From Trichoplax sp. H2 (Eukaryota > Placozoa > Uniplacotomia > Trichoplacea): a stretch of 64,000 nucleotides of DNA. The notes under the pieces are model-generated. The model was not told where the DNA came from, searched no databases, and saw only the letters and a list, made by a program, of their open reading frames with translations. Shown here piece by piece: positions 1-12,193 of the stretch. The translations under genes were made by a program, and so were the position numbers. The stretch's first letter is position 1; each line of letters begins with the position of its first letter. The DNA is taken from the NCBI GenBank assembly GCA_003344405.1, contig NOWV01000185.1, positions 1-64,000 of the forward strand, written 5' to 3'.

Positions 1-40
1 ATATGAAACCTAATCTGTTCTTATTAATACGTCTTCTTAG

Positions 41-125
41 GGGTCTTGCTTTATACTACAAAGACAACGGTGTATGGAAGATCTACGCTGATTCAGCTAA
101 TTCCAATGCTGCTTCAGCTTCCTAA
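41..125 (+). CDS. Probable 3'-terminal coding exon of a gene entering from the left
   Basis: A splice acceptor (CTTCTTAG, ending at 40) is followed by an open frame reading GLALYYKDNGVWKIYADSAN and a short Ala/Ser-rich tail to a TAA at 123-125. The composition looks like a real protein end and is unlike the long shadow frame overlapping it. A poly(A) signal AATAAA lies near 303, about 180 bp downstream. The exon would begin in phase 2. I do not recognise the family from so few residues. Everything upstream lies outside the window, so this is a partial gene; calling it coding is inference from splice site, composition and poly(A) signal. Confidence 0.42.
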
Positions 126-948
126 ACGTAGCTGTAGTATCATTGATTATTTATACTTATTGTGTAGTGATTCGTACTTATTGGTGTTAGTTGTAATGTC
201 TTATCGTCGATGCTATGTTACCTGCTACATTTTTGGTGTAGCTAGTAATTGCTGTAGACGTAACTAAAAGATTAGCTTTTGGAAACTTTTAGCAACTCTT
301 GAAATAAAGCAATTGAAATGTATCCTATTGTAGTAACAAATATTGCCTGTGCTCTTTTGATTATATTATTAGGAAATACTCCACAAAATTTAACTAGACC
401 TATTTTACCTGATAAAAATAGATTTAATATCGGTGACTAAAGTGAATCATATCAGTTTTCATGTCATGAGTATTTCATGAATACTAGTAATAAACTTAGG
501 TTTTATCAATAATTGATATTAGTTTAAAAGGATAGTAGTAGTAGTACAAAGAACATTTTATGAAAAAACATAAATCTTAATTTTGTGACTTAGTATAATT
601 CACTAAAGAATTGATAAACTAGTACAATTAATATTTTAAGTCAAGCGACAAAATATGCAAACATAAGAAATTCAACGATAATTTCTTTAGTTAATATCCA
701 ACTAGGGTATACTTGAATAATTTTTATAAGGTTAAAAAACAGATTTAGCTGTATTCTGTTAGTTATAGCGGGTAAAGGTGACATTGAAAGTTCGAATCTG
801 CATAGCTTTTAGATCGATGTTTAGATTTTCAGCTATCACTTTTTCCAAATTTAGCTTATCTATGTAAGATAAAATTTTATGGAATTTCAGAATTCATAAA
901 CTACCAAACATGAAGACCAATAAATTATACTTTAGCAAGATTTATTGT
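126..948. other. Spacer between the left-edge terminal exon and the mannosidase 3' end
   Basis: AT-rich sequence with no frame I can link to a protein. It should hold the 3' UTRs of the two tail-to-tail genes flanking it. A tRNA-like T-loop string near 790 was examined and rejected. Confidence 0.5.
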
Positions 949-3900
949 TTAATGGTAAATCAAACCTGAACTTGTGTCATGTGTTTTCCATTGAAGCGGT
1001 TTTAATTGGCCTATTTCAGCATTAGCTGACAGAGTCACTTCAGAAATACTAGTTATATTGAAAGATTTGAACAAATTCTGTTGAAGAAAGATAGAAAATT
1101 AAGTTAAGCTTATGAATGTCACACACTTCTTGTATTGGGCTTGATTTTATTATAAAAGATGTTTACTACAATTAATATTTTTTATGTGCCTGACCTTTAA
1201 TGACACAGTAACTGGCTTAGACAATTTGCTGTCTTCTTTAACAGCAAATTGATGTTCCAACCGCAATAGTATATTATTATCAAATCTTTGCAATGTTAAT
1301 AAGTGGACATTTTCGGGTAAACCTTTCGTAATGGCTGACATCTAAATTGATAGTTATTAAAATTCAGCAAGCACTACGGAGTCGGATATTTAGATTATTA
1401 TTAGCATGATTGCACCGTCTAAAATGGATAAATTACCTGAGCGTTAGAATTGCTCATCCAGCTTTGTAAACTGCTATAGGAATTTGAGAAAGATACATAA
1501 GGCCTTAATAGCAGCGCTTCTCCCTGTTCTCGGTGAAGTTTAGCAGAGTCTGATGGTGGGGCCAACGTAAGATAGTGAACTCCTCGAATGATTAAACCTT
1601 TACCGGTAACACCCTTTTCGTTAAGTGGCTCTCCTACGCCACGTGCATCATCATAAAGTAATCTTCTATGAACCTTTATTACAGTGCAAGATTTTTTCAG
1701 TATCAAAAACCTATTGGTTGTAAAGTTAGCTGGATCATACTTACCATTAATTCCATTTGTCCATCTTTCAAACTTGCGCCACCCTGTGACCTGTCCGTCA
1801 AAACAGTCAACTGCATAGAATTATCCTTTATGTACATTCTGCTATTAACTGGATAATAATTTTGAGAGGCTGGCTCAGTGGATCTTAATTTCCAAGTAGG
1901 GCGATAGTTTCGTTTTCTCTTTTGCATTTCTCTTCCGTTTGCGTCGGTATAATACAATCCGGCACTCTTGATTTGACTTGTGAATCTGCTGATAATCTCC
2001 TTACCTAATCGGTCCCTACACGTAGATAGAGTAAGATTGATAAAAGCGTGTTTTAATATGATAATATCATCAAATTTTGTAAGCGAGAGCAATTGATCTT
2101 TTTGATATACCCAATTGGGATAGAGCCAACGGTGTATTCAAATTCGGCAAATTTCCAGTTTTCTTGTAAACGGACAACCTGAGTTACCCATGGAGAAAAT
2201 TTTTGATGCACTTCTTGGATTACTGACCCTTTCTAATAATAGACAAAAACATTGATGAGCTAGTAGACGATTGTAAACCCTATAAAACTAGCTTATTACC
2301 GTAATCTGGGTTATTTCAACTTTGTCACTGGATGCAATAGGTATTGGGTCCATTACCGCAGGTCGAAATATGTAAGCGCCAGATGCTTGACTACTCTCGT
2401 CGTTGCCTTTACTTGCGTTATACCACAAAAAGTCTTGATCGACATCCATAGTCTTTGATTGTTTTCCAATTTTAGTCGTAATAGATTTTAAACGTCCGGT
2501 GGCATTCGAGAAGGTGAGTTTTAGGTACTAATATATGAAAACAAAGATATAGTCAATTAATTTTGCTTTATTTTCCATGATAGTATCGTTAGAATGATAA
2601 TAAAAGTATAGAAATGTGTGCAGTTATCATTACAAGCTATGATATTAATTTGAATTTACCTTATTCTCCATGACAATATCTTTGTTTGACAGATCAAATT
2701 TAATAGTTTTCGCGAGTTCGGCGGAACTGTAAAATGATGGAGACTTGATAGTTTTTACGTAAAATTCGCTATAGCCAAGAGCGGGTAAAGTTGCCTCGAA
2801 GACCAAGGTATATGGAGCTTGTCCGGGATATTGCATTTGTGATTTGTAATGCATATTCTTATTAACCTTTGAAGATTAAAAACAAGGATAAGCGATATTC
2901 ATTGGCAATATAGAAAATGCTCTTGCTGAAACGAGTTAATATAGAAGTCTGCAGTTAACCTGGGCGTGAATTGGCTTTCCGTTAGGTCCAATAACAGTTA
3001 CATGAGATGCCGAAATAGGTAAATAGATAGTACTACTCATAGATCTTGCTATAGGATTGTAAACATTAATCGTAAATGATTTCGATTTTTGAGTTATAGA
3101 GCAGATACTGATATTGCGATAATCACAATAGACATAAGTAGCAGCCTTGTTAGAACTTGATTTCTTGGCTAAGTTGCCAATGGCATCACTAATAACGTTC
3201 TAAAATTTAAAATAGTTTGCAATAATAACATTTAATTTCAAGTTTCCAAGAAGAAAAAAACATTAAGTGAAAATCCCACTTCGATCGATATGACTGATTT
3301 GCTTACTTTACATTCCTTACGACCATCCGCTAATCTCGATGCATAGTCAAAATCAACCAATTGTTTAGCAGTACCAGTAACAGAATCATGATGCTGTGCT
3401 ACTCCCATAGCTCTAGTAAGTGCTTCAGATGATGAGTTACCCGTCGACTTTGATATGACTTCTAGTTGCTTGCAAACCTTTAAATAACGGAAGCAAAACA
3501 TACTTTGTTAGTATAATATTCTTAATCTAAAATGAATTGAAGACTTTATTCAATGTTATTTTGTTAATCTACTTTATTAAGTATGCAAACCTGTAGAATG
3601 CTGTTAGAATCTCTAACATAGCCTTTATAACCTGGTCTACTGGTAAAATATCCAGTCCAATAGCAATGATTACAATCAGAATATGGGAAAAAATCGTCGG
3701 TTTTAACTTGCCATGTTAGATTGGCAGCATGGACAGCTTTGAGATATACTGAAGGAGTTGAATAGAAGATATTGACGTTCTTATGAGTATTTTTGACATG
3801 TTTTATTAATTTGTCAAGATTTTTGAACCAATGTCGCGCATTTTCATAGTTAAAATCATTGCCCATCGTTATCATGATGTTGTTGGTTCGATAGCCGGAA

Positions 3901-6832
3901 GCTTGCATCATCACTAATTCCATGAAAGTCTTTACTCTTTCATCAGCATTGTATCCCCTTAGGTTTTTATCATCCTGTATTGGTGGATCATTACAACCTT
4001 GATCGAAACAGAATCCAGGGGGTGGGCTATACCGATTATACAAGACACCGGTAAATAATTGAGTTTTTTTACCCAAGCTTTGACTTGCACGCCAAATCAT
4101 CTCCATTTCTTTTTTGGATAATCTTGCACTTTTATCATCATGATCGATTCTACCTAAGAAAAATGCATTAAATCCCATCTGCCAAAGGATGGATGGGTTG
4201 ATCAACCGAAAATTAGTAATAGATTAGTGGTTATGTAGAAGATTAATTGAAGTGTGCTTGTACAATATAGATAGAGGTCTTTGCTTTTCGATTTCGGTGC
4301 TAACAATTATTTATAATATTTATAGTATCGATACATACAGGATGATAGCATGATCGATACCTACAGGTATAATATAAAGCGAGTAATTGCTATACCGTAG
4401 GAAAGCATGATTAACATTTACAATAGAGTGATAAACTACGTAAACAATAACATTAAGTTGTAATTTATAGAGGCTTCCAACTTTATGCTAATTATTTATA
4501 GTGTTTTCTCTATCGATGTATAGCATCACAACATAATCAATACATATGTCTAGGGGTAACATAAGTAGCGTCTTTTCAATCATGAGCAGTCATTACAATC
4601 TTGAATGGCTCTTCCCCACATAATGTAGATTATATATGTGTTAACATATGCACGTAAAGCAATCATGTAGACAGAAATAGACGAATTGCAATATTCTTTA
4701 TTACATACACGTATATCTACCTGTGCAAATAAAGATGCCTGAGCAGCTGAATGGCCAAAAGGATCGATATGCCAAGCGATTGTAGGTCGTGCAGCATCAC
4801 CAAAAGTATCTCGAATAAATTTTAATCCTAGGGTCATTTGATCAATGATTGCATTATAATGCGTGGCAGCTTCATCATTCATGGACCAGCCTCCATTGAT
4901 AAATTCTAGACGACCTGATTATGCAATCATTTCCGATATTAGACGATTGCATCTACAGTTATACCGCAAACTAACAGTGATAAGTTGGATAGTAAACAAT
5001 ATCTATCTATCCGTTCTAACCAATACTACTGTATCCAAGTGATGAAATTCAATCTTCTACACTACAGTAAACAATATCTGTGCGTTCTAACCAGTACTAC
5101 AGTATGTAAGTGATGAAAAATTCAGTCTTATACACTACAGTAAACAATATCTTTCCGTTGTAACCAGAACTACCGTATCCAATTGATGAAAATTCGATCC
5201 TATACACTACAGTTAACAATATCTGTCCATTCTAATCAGTACTACTACTGCTACTGTATCCAAGTGATGAAAATTCAATCTTGTACACTACAGTAAACAA
5301 TATCTGACATTCTATTCAATACTATTACTGCTACTGCATCCAAGTGATGAAAATTCAATCTTATATACTACAGTAAACTATATCTGACATTCTAATCAGT
5401 GCTTTTACTGCTACCGCATGCAAGTGATGAAAATTCAATCTTATACACTACAGTAAACAATATCTGTCCATTCTAATCAGTACTACTGCATCCAAGTGAT
5501 GAAAATTCAATCTTATACACTACAATAAAACAATATCTGTCTATTCTAATCAGTACTACTGTATCCAAGTGATGAAAATTTAATCTTATACACTACAGTA
5601 AACGATATCTGTCCGTTGTAACCAGAACTACTGTATCCAATCGATGAAAATTCGATCCTATACACTACAGTAAACAATATCTGTCCATTCTAATCAGTAC
5701 TACTGCTGCTACTGCATCCAAGTGATGAAAATTCAATCTTATACACAACAGTAAACAATATCTGACATTCTAATCAGTACTACTACTGCTACTGCATCCA
5801 AGTGATGAAAATTCAATCTTATGTACTACAGTAAACGATATCTGTCCGTTGTAACCAGAACTACCGTATCCAGTTGATGAAAATTCGATCCTATACACTA
5901 CAGTAAACAATATCTGTCCATTCTAATCAGTACTACTGCATCCAAGTGATGAAAATTCAATCTTATACACTACAATAAAACAATATCTGTCTATTCTAAT
6001 CAGTACTGCTGTATCTAAGTGATGAAAATTCAATCTTATACACTACAGTAAACGATATCTGTCCGTTGTAACCAGAACTACCGTATCCCATTGATGAAAA
6101 TTCGATCCTATACACTACAGCAAACAATATCTGTTCATTCTAATCAGTACTACTGCATCCAAGTGATGGAAATTCAATCTTATACACAACAGTAAACAAT
6201 ATCTGACATTCTAATCAGTACTACTACTACTACTACATCCAAGTGATGAAAATTCAATCTTATATACTACAGTAAAGTCGTCCTCTGTCTGCCTTCAATT
6301 TGAACCAGATAAATGCACGCTATACCTTGTTTGACCAACATCTTGACATTTTCACGCGTTTTCTTATCTTGTTCACGCCACCATCTGGTAAAGAAAGCAA
6401 TTTCAACATAAATGAATTTCTTGGATGGATCAGCCATCAATTCTTGTACGACTGTATCTAGGATATACTGGACACCAGCATGAGCGACTTTATCCTTGGC
6501 TGAAATAAGATGATATGGAAGAACAAATTATGACAATAACCAGGATGAAAATGAACTACTTAAGTTGATGAATCAAAATGAAGTCAAACAAAACATTGGC
6601 TGTTGATTGCAATGGCCATTAGAAAGCCATCTACTCTACCTCCGTAGTAGTATTGATCAAGTGTTTTTAACCAACCAACATCGTTGTGAGTATGAGAGAC
6701 AAGATGGATATTTAGTTTGTTATTAGCATCAAATTTCCATTGCTTTTCTAGCTGATCGCATTGTACCAGGTTGAAACAAGCGAAAATCGCCATCCAACAA
6801 AGTACGCTTGCCAAGAATCTTTTACAAGCCAT
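949..6832 (-). CDS. MAN2B1: Lysosomal alpha-mannosidase (GH38), 13 exons
   Basis: Exons (high to low): 6832-6640, 6499-6326, 4914-4721, 4178-3591, 3477-3307, 3199-2960, 2866-2660, 2527-2300, 2232-2111, 2015-1745, 1673-1437, 1341-1195, 1077-949. All junctions keep phase and give 966 residues (human MAN2B1 is about 1010). Residues 1-25 are a hydrophobic signal peptide. GH38 landmarks are present: the zinc-binding HTHNDVGW (His49/Asp51), the nucleophile motif WHIDPFGHS, the third zinc site [10 protein letters not shown], and the C-terminal blocks [35 protein letters not shown] and VHLLTL. The enzyme removes alpha-mannose from N-glycans in lysosomes. MQMACK... two codons upstream (6838) is an alternative start. 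AATAAA lies only 3 nt after the stop. The second intron is swollen by a tandem repeat. Identity as the lysosomal rather than Golgi class rests on [12 protein letters not shown] and the [14 protein letters not shown] block. Confidence 0.95.
4995..6275. repeat. ~78-bp variable minisatellite in mannosidase intron 2, about 17 copies
   Basis: A unit containing CAAGTGATGAAAATTCAATC, then TACACTACAGTAAACAATAT and TCTAATCAGTACTACTG, recurs head to tail. Spacings of the AACAATATCT landmark are 75, 73, 71, 83, 80 and 80 bp in the first copies. The length variation comes mainly from a variable run of TACTACTGC-like triplets. At least two sub-variants alternate: one with ACCAGAACTACCGTATCCA-ATTGATG and one with AATCAGTACTACTGCATCC. 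It is confined to the intron between exons 3 and 2. Confidence 0.9.
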
Positions 6833-9435
6833 TTGCAATCAATACCAATCCAATAAACAACTAGGAGATCGCTCGTGAGCGAAGAAACGATAGCCTGGCC
6901 ACAAGATATGGATAAATATGTAATGGCTAGCAGGCTAACAGCAAGAATAAACGTTGAAGGAGGAGAATTGCGTTCGGCTCGATAGGTGAGAATTGTCAAT
7001 AGAAGAAGATTGCCCTTGCTCCCTTATATCGTATACCCATCGGTATTTTAACAGCGTTACTATAGAAATACAAAGTCAATAGAAGAAGTGAAGGTGTTGT
7101 TGAGCCCTTGGGTTGGGAAGGGGGGGGGGTGTCATAATAACGCGATGTTGCGCAAACAGTAGTCAATACAACAGTCAAATACTGTATTACAACGGCTACT
7201 AGCTGGTATTTGCTAGTATGTATGTCCTTCCGGTCATAATCTACTCACGTGACTAAGGTCGACCGTGATGATACAAAATGGCCAATAAATAGTGGTGATG
7301 GTCTGCTAGAATCCATGGCCAGGAGTGATGGAGAGTTGGATACTGTATGGAAATAACTTACTAAAGGGAGATATAGATCTGCTAGAATCCATGGCAAGGA
7401 GTGATGGAGAGTTGGATGGGAATAACTTACTGAAGGAAGATATAGATCTGCTAGAATTCATGGCAATGAGTGATGGAGAGTTGGATGGGAATAACTCACT
7501 GAAGGGAGATATAGATCTGCTAGAATCCATGGCAAGGAGTGATGGAGAGTTGGATGGGAATAACTTACTGAAGGAAGATATAGATCTGCTAGAATCCATG
7601 GCAATGAGTGATGGAGAGTTGGATGGGAATAAATCACTGAAGGGAGATATAGATCTGCTAGAATCCATATCGAGGAGTGATGGATACTTGGATGGGAATA
7701 ACTTACTGAAGGAAGATATAGATCTGCTAGAATCTATGGCAAGGAGTGATGGAGAGTTGGATGGGAATAACTTACTGAAGGGAGATATAGATCTGCTGGA
7801 ATCCATGGCAAGGAGTGATGGATAGTTGGATGGGAATAACTTACTGAAGGGAGATATAGATCTGCTAGAATCCATATCAAAGAATGATGGATAGCTGGAT
7901 GGAAATAACTTACTGAAGGGAGATATAGATCTGCTAGAATCCATATCAATGAATGATAGATAGTTGGATACTGTATGGGAATAACTTACTGAAGGGAGAT
8001 ATAGATCTGCTAGAATCCATATCAAAGAATGATGGATAGCTGGATGGAAATAACTTACTGAAGGGAGATATAGAAAGACAATCAATTGGGCTAGAGGCTC
8101 TGGATGTGTTAAAGGGATTGCTGATGACAGCATTTGAACGTTACAACTGGACTAAAATCACTGTCGTAAAGCAGTGAATGACTTGATAAAGACGAGAGAG
8201 CATATCATTTCGTGCAGAACAAGAAGTTATAGCTTGGTTGATGGATTGCATGGACTACTTTACCGATTACGATACCAACCAAGATTCATGGTTACTATAG
8301 TTAGTTAAACAGAATAAGTTCGAGTCGCAGTGAGCTTATAGTGTAGAAACTGTATCAATTAAGGAAGATGTCATTTCGTAACACCTAGTAAATATACTTG
8401 CACGATTTTATACTGCGCCATAAACTGTTGTAGGCTAATGTATAGAAATGACATAGAGAAACTTGATCGGCTACCGTATTGAAATGGCTTTTGTACTGAA
8501 TAAACAATTGCATCAGTTATTTTAAAGGCAAAAGAAGGCAATTGACAGTTTGTGTATGAAAATACAAATGGATCATTTCTCTTATTGAACCAGGATGGAA
8601 TGGACTATTTAAAAGGCTTCGATATTATTAAAATGATGACTAGGTCAACATAGATTATTGTGCGCAATGCTCTAGTATAATACAAACTGTTGATCACGAC
8701 ATACTTGTTTTAGTTTGTTATTATCTTGAACTCAGTGTTGTCGTAATTCGATTGCCTGTCTTGATATGGATCTGTTAGATTAATAAATTGTGTATTCCAT
8801 TGGACTCGAATTTTAAAATCAATATCCGCCTTGTTGACTACTGTACTAGGAGATGATGATCACTCCAGCATGGACTATCAAGATGCACTAGTTGGAAGGA
8901 TACGACGTCGATACAGTAAATTGAGCTCATGAATTGACGACGATTACCGTGCAGACTTTCCATACCATTCATAATAAATTTCTGTTATTTGATCGTGCAA
9001 TGGCAAACTGATAGGGGATGCTTTGTCATCAGTTTACTGTATATCACAATACAACCACTGCATACTCTAGACCGCAATGCCGGCTGTTGCTACAAGTTGG
9101 TACGCCATATTGTTCCTTCCTGCAACTTGCAGAATAGCCCAACACGATGGATCAACTGGTGTGTTGAGTCTGCAATAGTGATCCCTAAAATCGTATCGAC
9201 TCTATAGTCTAAGCAGATTCGAGTGTATTGGCAAGTGTTTTGAATCTTTAATAGACAAATAGGGATCGAAATATCATATCGGCCAGTAATTTGCCATAAT
9301 TTAGCTACGCTAATCCAATCTCCGAGCTGTAGACTTTCCGCTGGCTATGGCTAAGGTTGGCATGGTGAAATTTTACTGTGGCTTATTAAAGGCAGTAAAT
9401 TGAAAAGCCACATTGACGCACGCGCATTTGCATTA
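6833..9435. other. Divergent spacer between mannosidase and pyrophosphatase
   Basis: Head-to-head intergenic region that must hold both promoters. It contains the 69-bp minisatellite (separate entry), a G-rich run near 7120 and otherwise unremarkable AT-rich sequence from about 8100 to 9300. No protein family was recognised in any frame. Just before the PPase first exon, GTGGCTT and AAGCCAC (about 9380-9412) could form a small stem. Confidence 0.5.
7301..8080. repeat. 69-bp minisatellite, about 11 units
   Basis: Units carry GATATAGATCTGCTAGAATCC, then GGAGTGATGGAGAGTTGGAT and GGGAATAACTTACTGAAGG, with starts spaced 69 bp in the core (for example 7376, 7445, 7514). Some units carry a short insertion (GATACTGTATGGAAATAAC) giving a longer spacing at the two ends. 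Because 69 is a multiple of 3, both strands stay open: plus reads repeats of a 23-residue acidic unit (LDGNNLLKEDIDLLESMARS), and minus reads DSSRSISPFSKLFPSNSPSL. I regard these as repeat-driven open frames, not genes. The array lies upstream of the mannosidase start. Confidence 0.9.
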
Positions 9436-9700
9436 ATGTTCATCCGACGCCTTGTTTCTTCATCTCGCATTATCGGCTTGAAAACAGGTAAAAATGCAAA
9501 GGATTAATGGTGAAAATAACTTCATTTCTTACTTGAATCCATGATGATACAGTTATGCTTGTTGGAATTTGTTTTAAATGATTAAAATTGATGTTGTCAG
9601 TAGTCAAGAATACTTGCCAATCTATATTTACTCTTGTATTCTATCCTCATTAGGTCGCTTGCTATCTTCTACCTGTTACACATTTTCCACTCGATTGGCT
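9436..9700 (+). other. Putative mitochondrial targeting presequence of the pyrophosphatase
   Basis: Codons 1-33 are split by an intron (9488-9653) whose GTAAAA donor and TTAG acceptor restore the frame exactly (52 nt, phase 1, then 47 nt to the internal ATG at 9701). The peptide is rich in Arg, Ser, Leu and lacks Asp/Glu. Transcription starting inside the intron could yield a cytosolic protein from 9701. Inference; no transcript evidence. Confidence 0.6.
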
Positions 9701-12193
9701 ATGGCAAACTATCAAGCAGTCCAAGTTGGTCAAGAATACGACTTTAGCTATCGTGTCTATTTTCGTATGTATTATTATTATTATACATGATTCCTTGGAT
9801 GTGAACAGTTGTAATTCATCTGCCTCTTTATTTTTCGAAACGTATGATTAGGAAATCAAGATGGGCCTATTTCTCCATGGCATGATATTCCTTTATTTGC
9901 AAATGAAGAGGTAGGTTGGGATTGGGTACGGCAGTATCATGTCGCTACACGATAGATTATGAGTTAAATTATAAATCAGTGCTTGGGCATATTAAAATTC
10001 ACGATAGAATGGATTATATTGCTTTCCTACCTTAGCAAAGAGTTATCGTTGATGCTTAGCTAGTCGTAGCAATCGTGACAATCAACTGTTGACATGTTGT
10101 TCTTAATTAATTCTTTTAATACATAAAAATTCGGTAGGGTAGAATAAAAGATATGTTATAAATGAATGGTAATGTTGTATCAGTAGCAATAAATCTAATG
10201 TCTAAACATGACTTTGATATTTAACAGAAAACAATCCTAAATATGGTGGTGGAGATCCCACGATGGACCAATGCTAAGATGGAGGTAGGCTATCACCATT
10301 CTCCAATGGGTATCATCAAATTGGACGTTATCAGTCGCTCAGTATTGTAATCCAGATGTCTCCTAGTCATTTCCGACAATATCAATCCTAAATGCGTAAA
10401 ATAGTGACGTTGAATTAAAGTGTTTTATGCATGTGCCATGATGTTATAACGGTTGTTCTACACTGCAGAGTGCTAGTACTTGAGTGGGTGCTATATGTTT
10501 GGTGGTGTTATATTTCATAATAATAAGCGAAATGATGATGCCAACTAAACTAAACAATTATCACATGGTACTGATGATAGATTGCCACCAAAGATAAACT
10601 GAATCCTATCAAGCAAGACATTAAGAAAGGAAAATTAAGATTCGTTCACAACATATTTCCACATCATGGGTATATGTGGAATTATGGAGCGTTCCCTCAG
10701 GTCTTAATAAAGATCAAATTGTTATTATTACAATATTTTATAAAGGAGATCGTAATTTAGCTCAGTTACTTTTTATTCATTAATCTCTAACAATTTTGTT
10801 AGACATGGGAAGATCCAAATCATGTTGATGCAAATACCTCTTGTAAAGGTGACAATGATCCCTTGGATGTCTGTGAAATCGGCTATAAGGTGAGCATGTT
10901 TCATGAGAATTGTGAGTATTCAGTCTACGATATGAGGCTATATCGGAGTCAATTATCATCGTCTAATATTTGAAATTTTAAATAGGTGGGAAAGCGCGGA
11001 GAGATCAAACAGGTTAAAGTTCTAGGTGTAATGGCCATGATCGATGAAGGTATACTCAATACGTTTAAAAGGATAAACAATCGCCAAAAAATATTGTAAT
11101 GCTTCATTTTTTGAAATGAATATAGGTGAAACCGACTGGAAGATTCTCGCAATTGATGTCACCGATCCTCTTGCTGATAAAATCAATGGTTTGTAATGCC
11201 TCAATCAATTCTTGCTTATGAATGTACCCGCACTTTCTACGCAGTGTGGTCTCAGAATGAGTTATCATTTTTCTTGATAGACGTGCTTCAAATTGTTGAA
11301 ATATCTAATATATTCTTTTGCTATGATTAGATGTTGACGATATCCCAAAGTATATGCCAAACTTTCTTGAGGTTCGCGGTAATTTGTATCATTGCAATGT
11401 TGGCTTATTACAATTACACATAAACTCATAGTTCAGACGGACTTTAGTACGATTTTGGTTTATTGGATTCGACTACTACACTTATATAGTAACTGCCCCA
11501 TTTTCATTAACACTGAAATTTGGAATGTTTGTTTAGGCAACTCATAATTGGTTCCGTGATTATAAGATCCCGGCTGGCAAGCCACCCAATCAATTTGCTT
11601 TCTCTGGTGAAGCTAAAAATAAAGTAAGTTGATGTGTCTATTGAAGTAAAAGCCAACTAAAATTGATATGATAGCAACATGATAATGGAAAATACTGCGA
11701 ATACAAATGTATTGGATTTGTTGTTAATTTTAGCAATTTGCAATGGGAGTTATTCATGAAACTCACAATTATTGGCGTGATCTTGTTAATGGCGCATGCG
11801 ATGATGGTGGAATGAATCGGTAATATTATAATCGCATATGCAGCTATATAGTTATATCAGTATTATATAATATAGTATTTTTTATCATCATAGGGCTAAT
11901 ACAGCGACTACTAACAACAATCATAAGATATCGACGGATGAAGCTCAGAAAGAAATCGATGCTGTATGTTTCTCCAACTTAATGTATTTTAGTTTAAAAT
12001 TGATTAAAAGACTATCATATCATGCATTCATATTGATATCATCACTTCTTAAAATATAGCAACCGAGTTGCCAATCCCCTGCTTCTATTGATCAGTCAGG
12101 TAACGTTAATTTGATTGATTAGGTAAATATCATGGTTAAGTTAAATATGCATTTTTTTACGTTTTTTTAGTAAACCAATGGCAGTACGTTTAA
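9436..12193 (+). CDS. PPA2: Soluble inorganic pyrophosphatase (family I), probable mitochondrial form, 14 exons
   Basis: Exons: 9436-9487, 9654-9764, 9852-9910, 10228-10284, 10581-10700, 10803-10889, 10986-11049, 11126-11188, 11331-11371, 11537-11623, 11734-11819, 11894-11963, 12060-12099, 12171-12193. All phases agree; 319 residues. It hydrolyses PPi to two phosphates, pulling biosynthetic reactions forward. Family I signatures are visible: [38 protein letters not shown], the metal-binding [25 protein letters not shown] and [11 protein letters not shown]. The first exon plus start of the second reads [20 protein letters not shown] followed by a Ser/Thr/Arg-rich stretch with no acidic residue, like a mitochondrial presequence, joining in frame to an internal Met at 9701 ([11 protein letters not shown]) where cytosolic forms begin. 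AATAAA at 12307. The donor after 11371 (GTTCGC) is weak. The PPA2 symbol depends on the presequence; otherwise PPA1/PPA2 co-orthologue. Confidence 0.93.

Noticed and set aside
770-815. tRNA-like B-box string near AAAGTTCGAATCTGC
   Set aside because: The T-stem does not pair beyond two bases and no acceptor stem or A-box was found.
4995-6275. CRISPR-like array
   Set aside because: Units are contiguous and variable with no constant repeat plus unique spacers, and they sit in an intron of an animal gene. It is a minisatellite.
7306-8133. 275-codon minus-strand frame and 166-codon plus-strand frame read as repeat proteins
   Set aside because: Both are produced by a 69-bp tandem repeat whose period is a multiple of three; no family, no splice context, and both strands are equally open.
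9578-9700. Upstream ATG at 9578 as the pyrophosphatase start
   Set aside because: It lies in the 9488-9653 intron; the exon at 9436-9487 gives a better presequence and exact phase.
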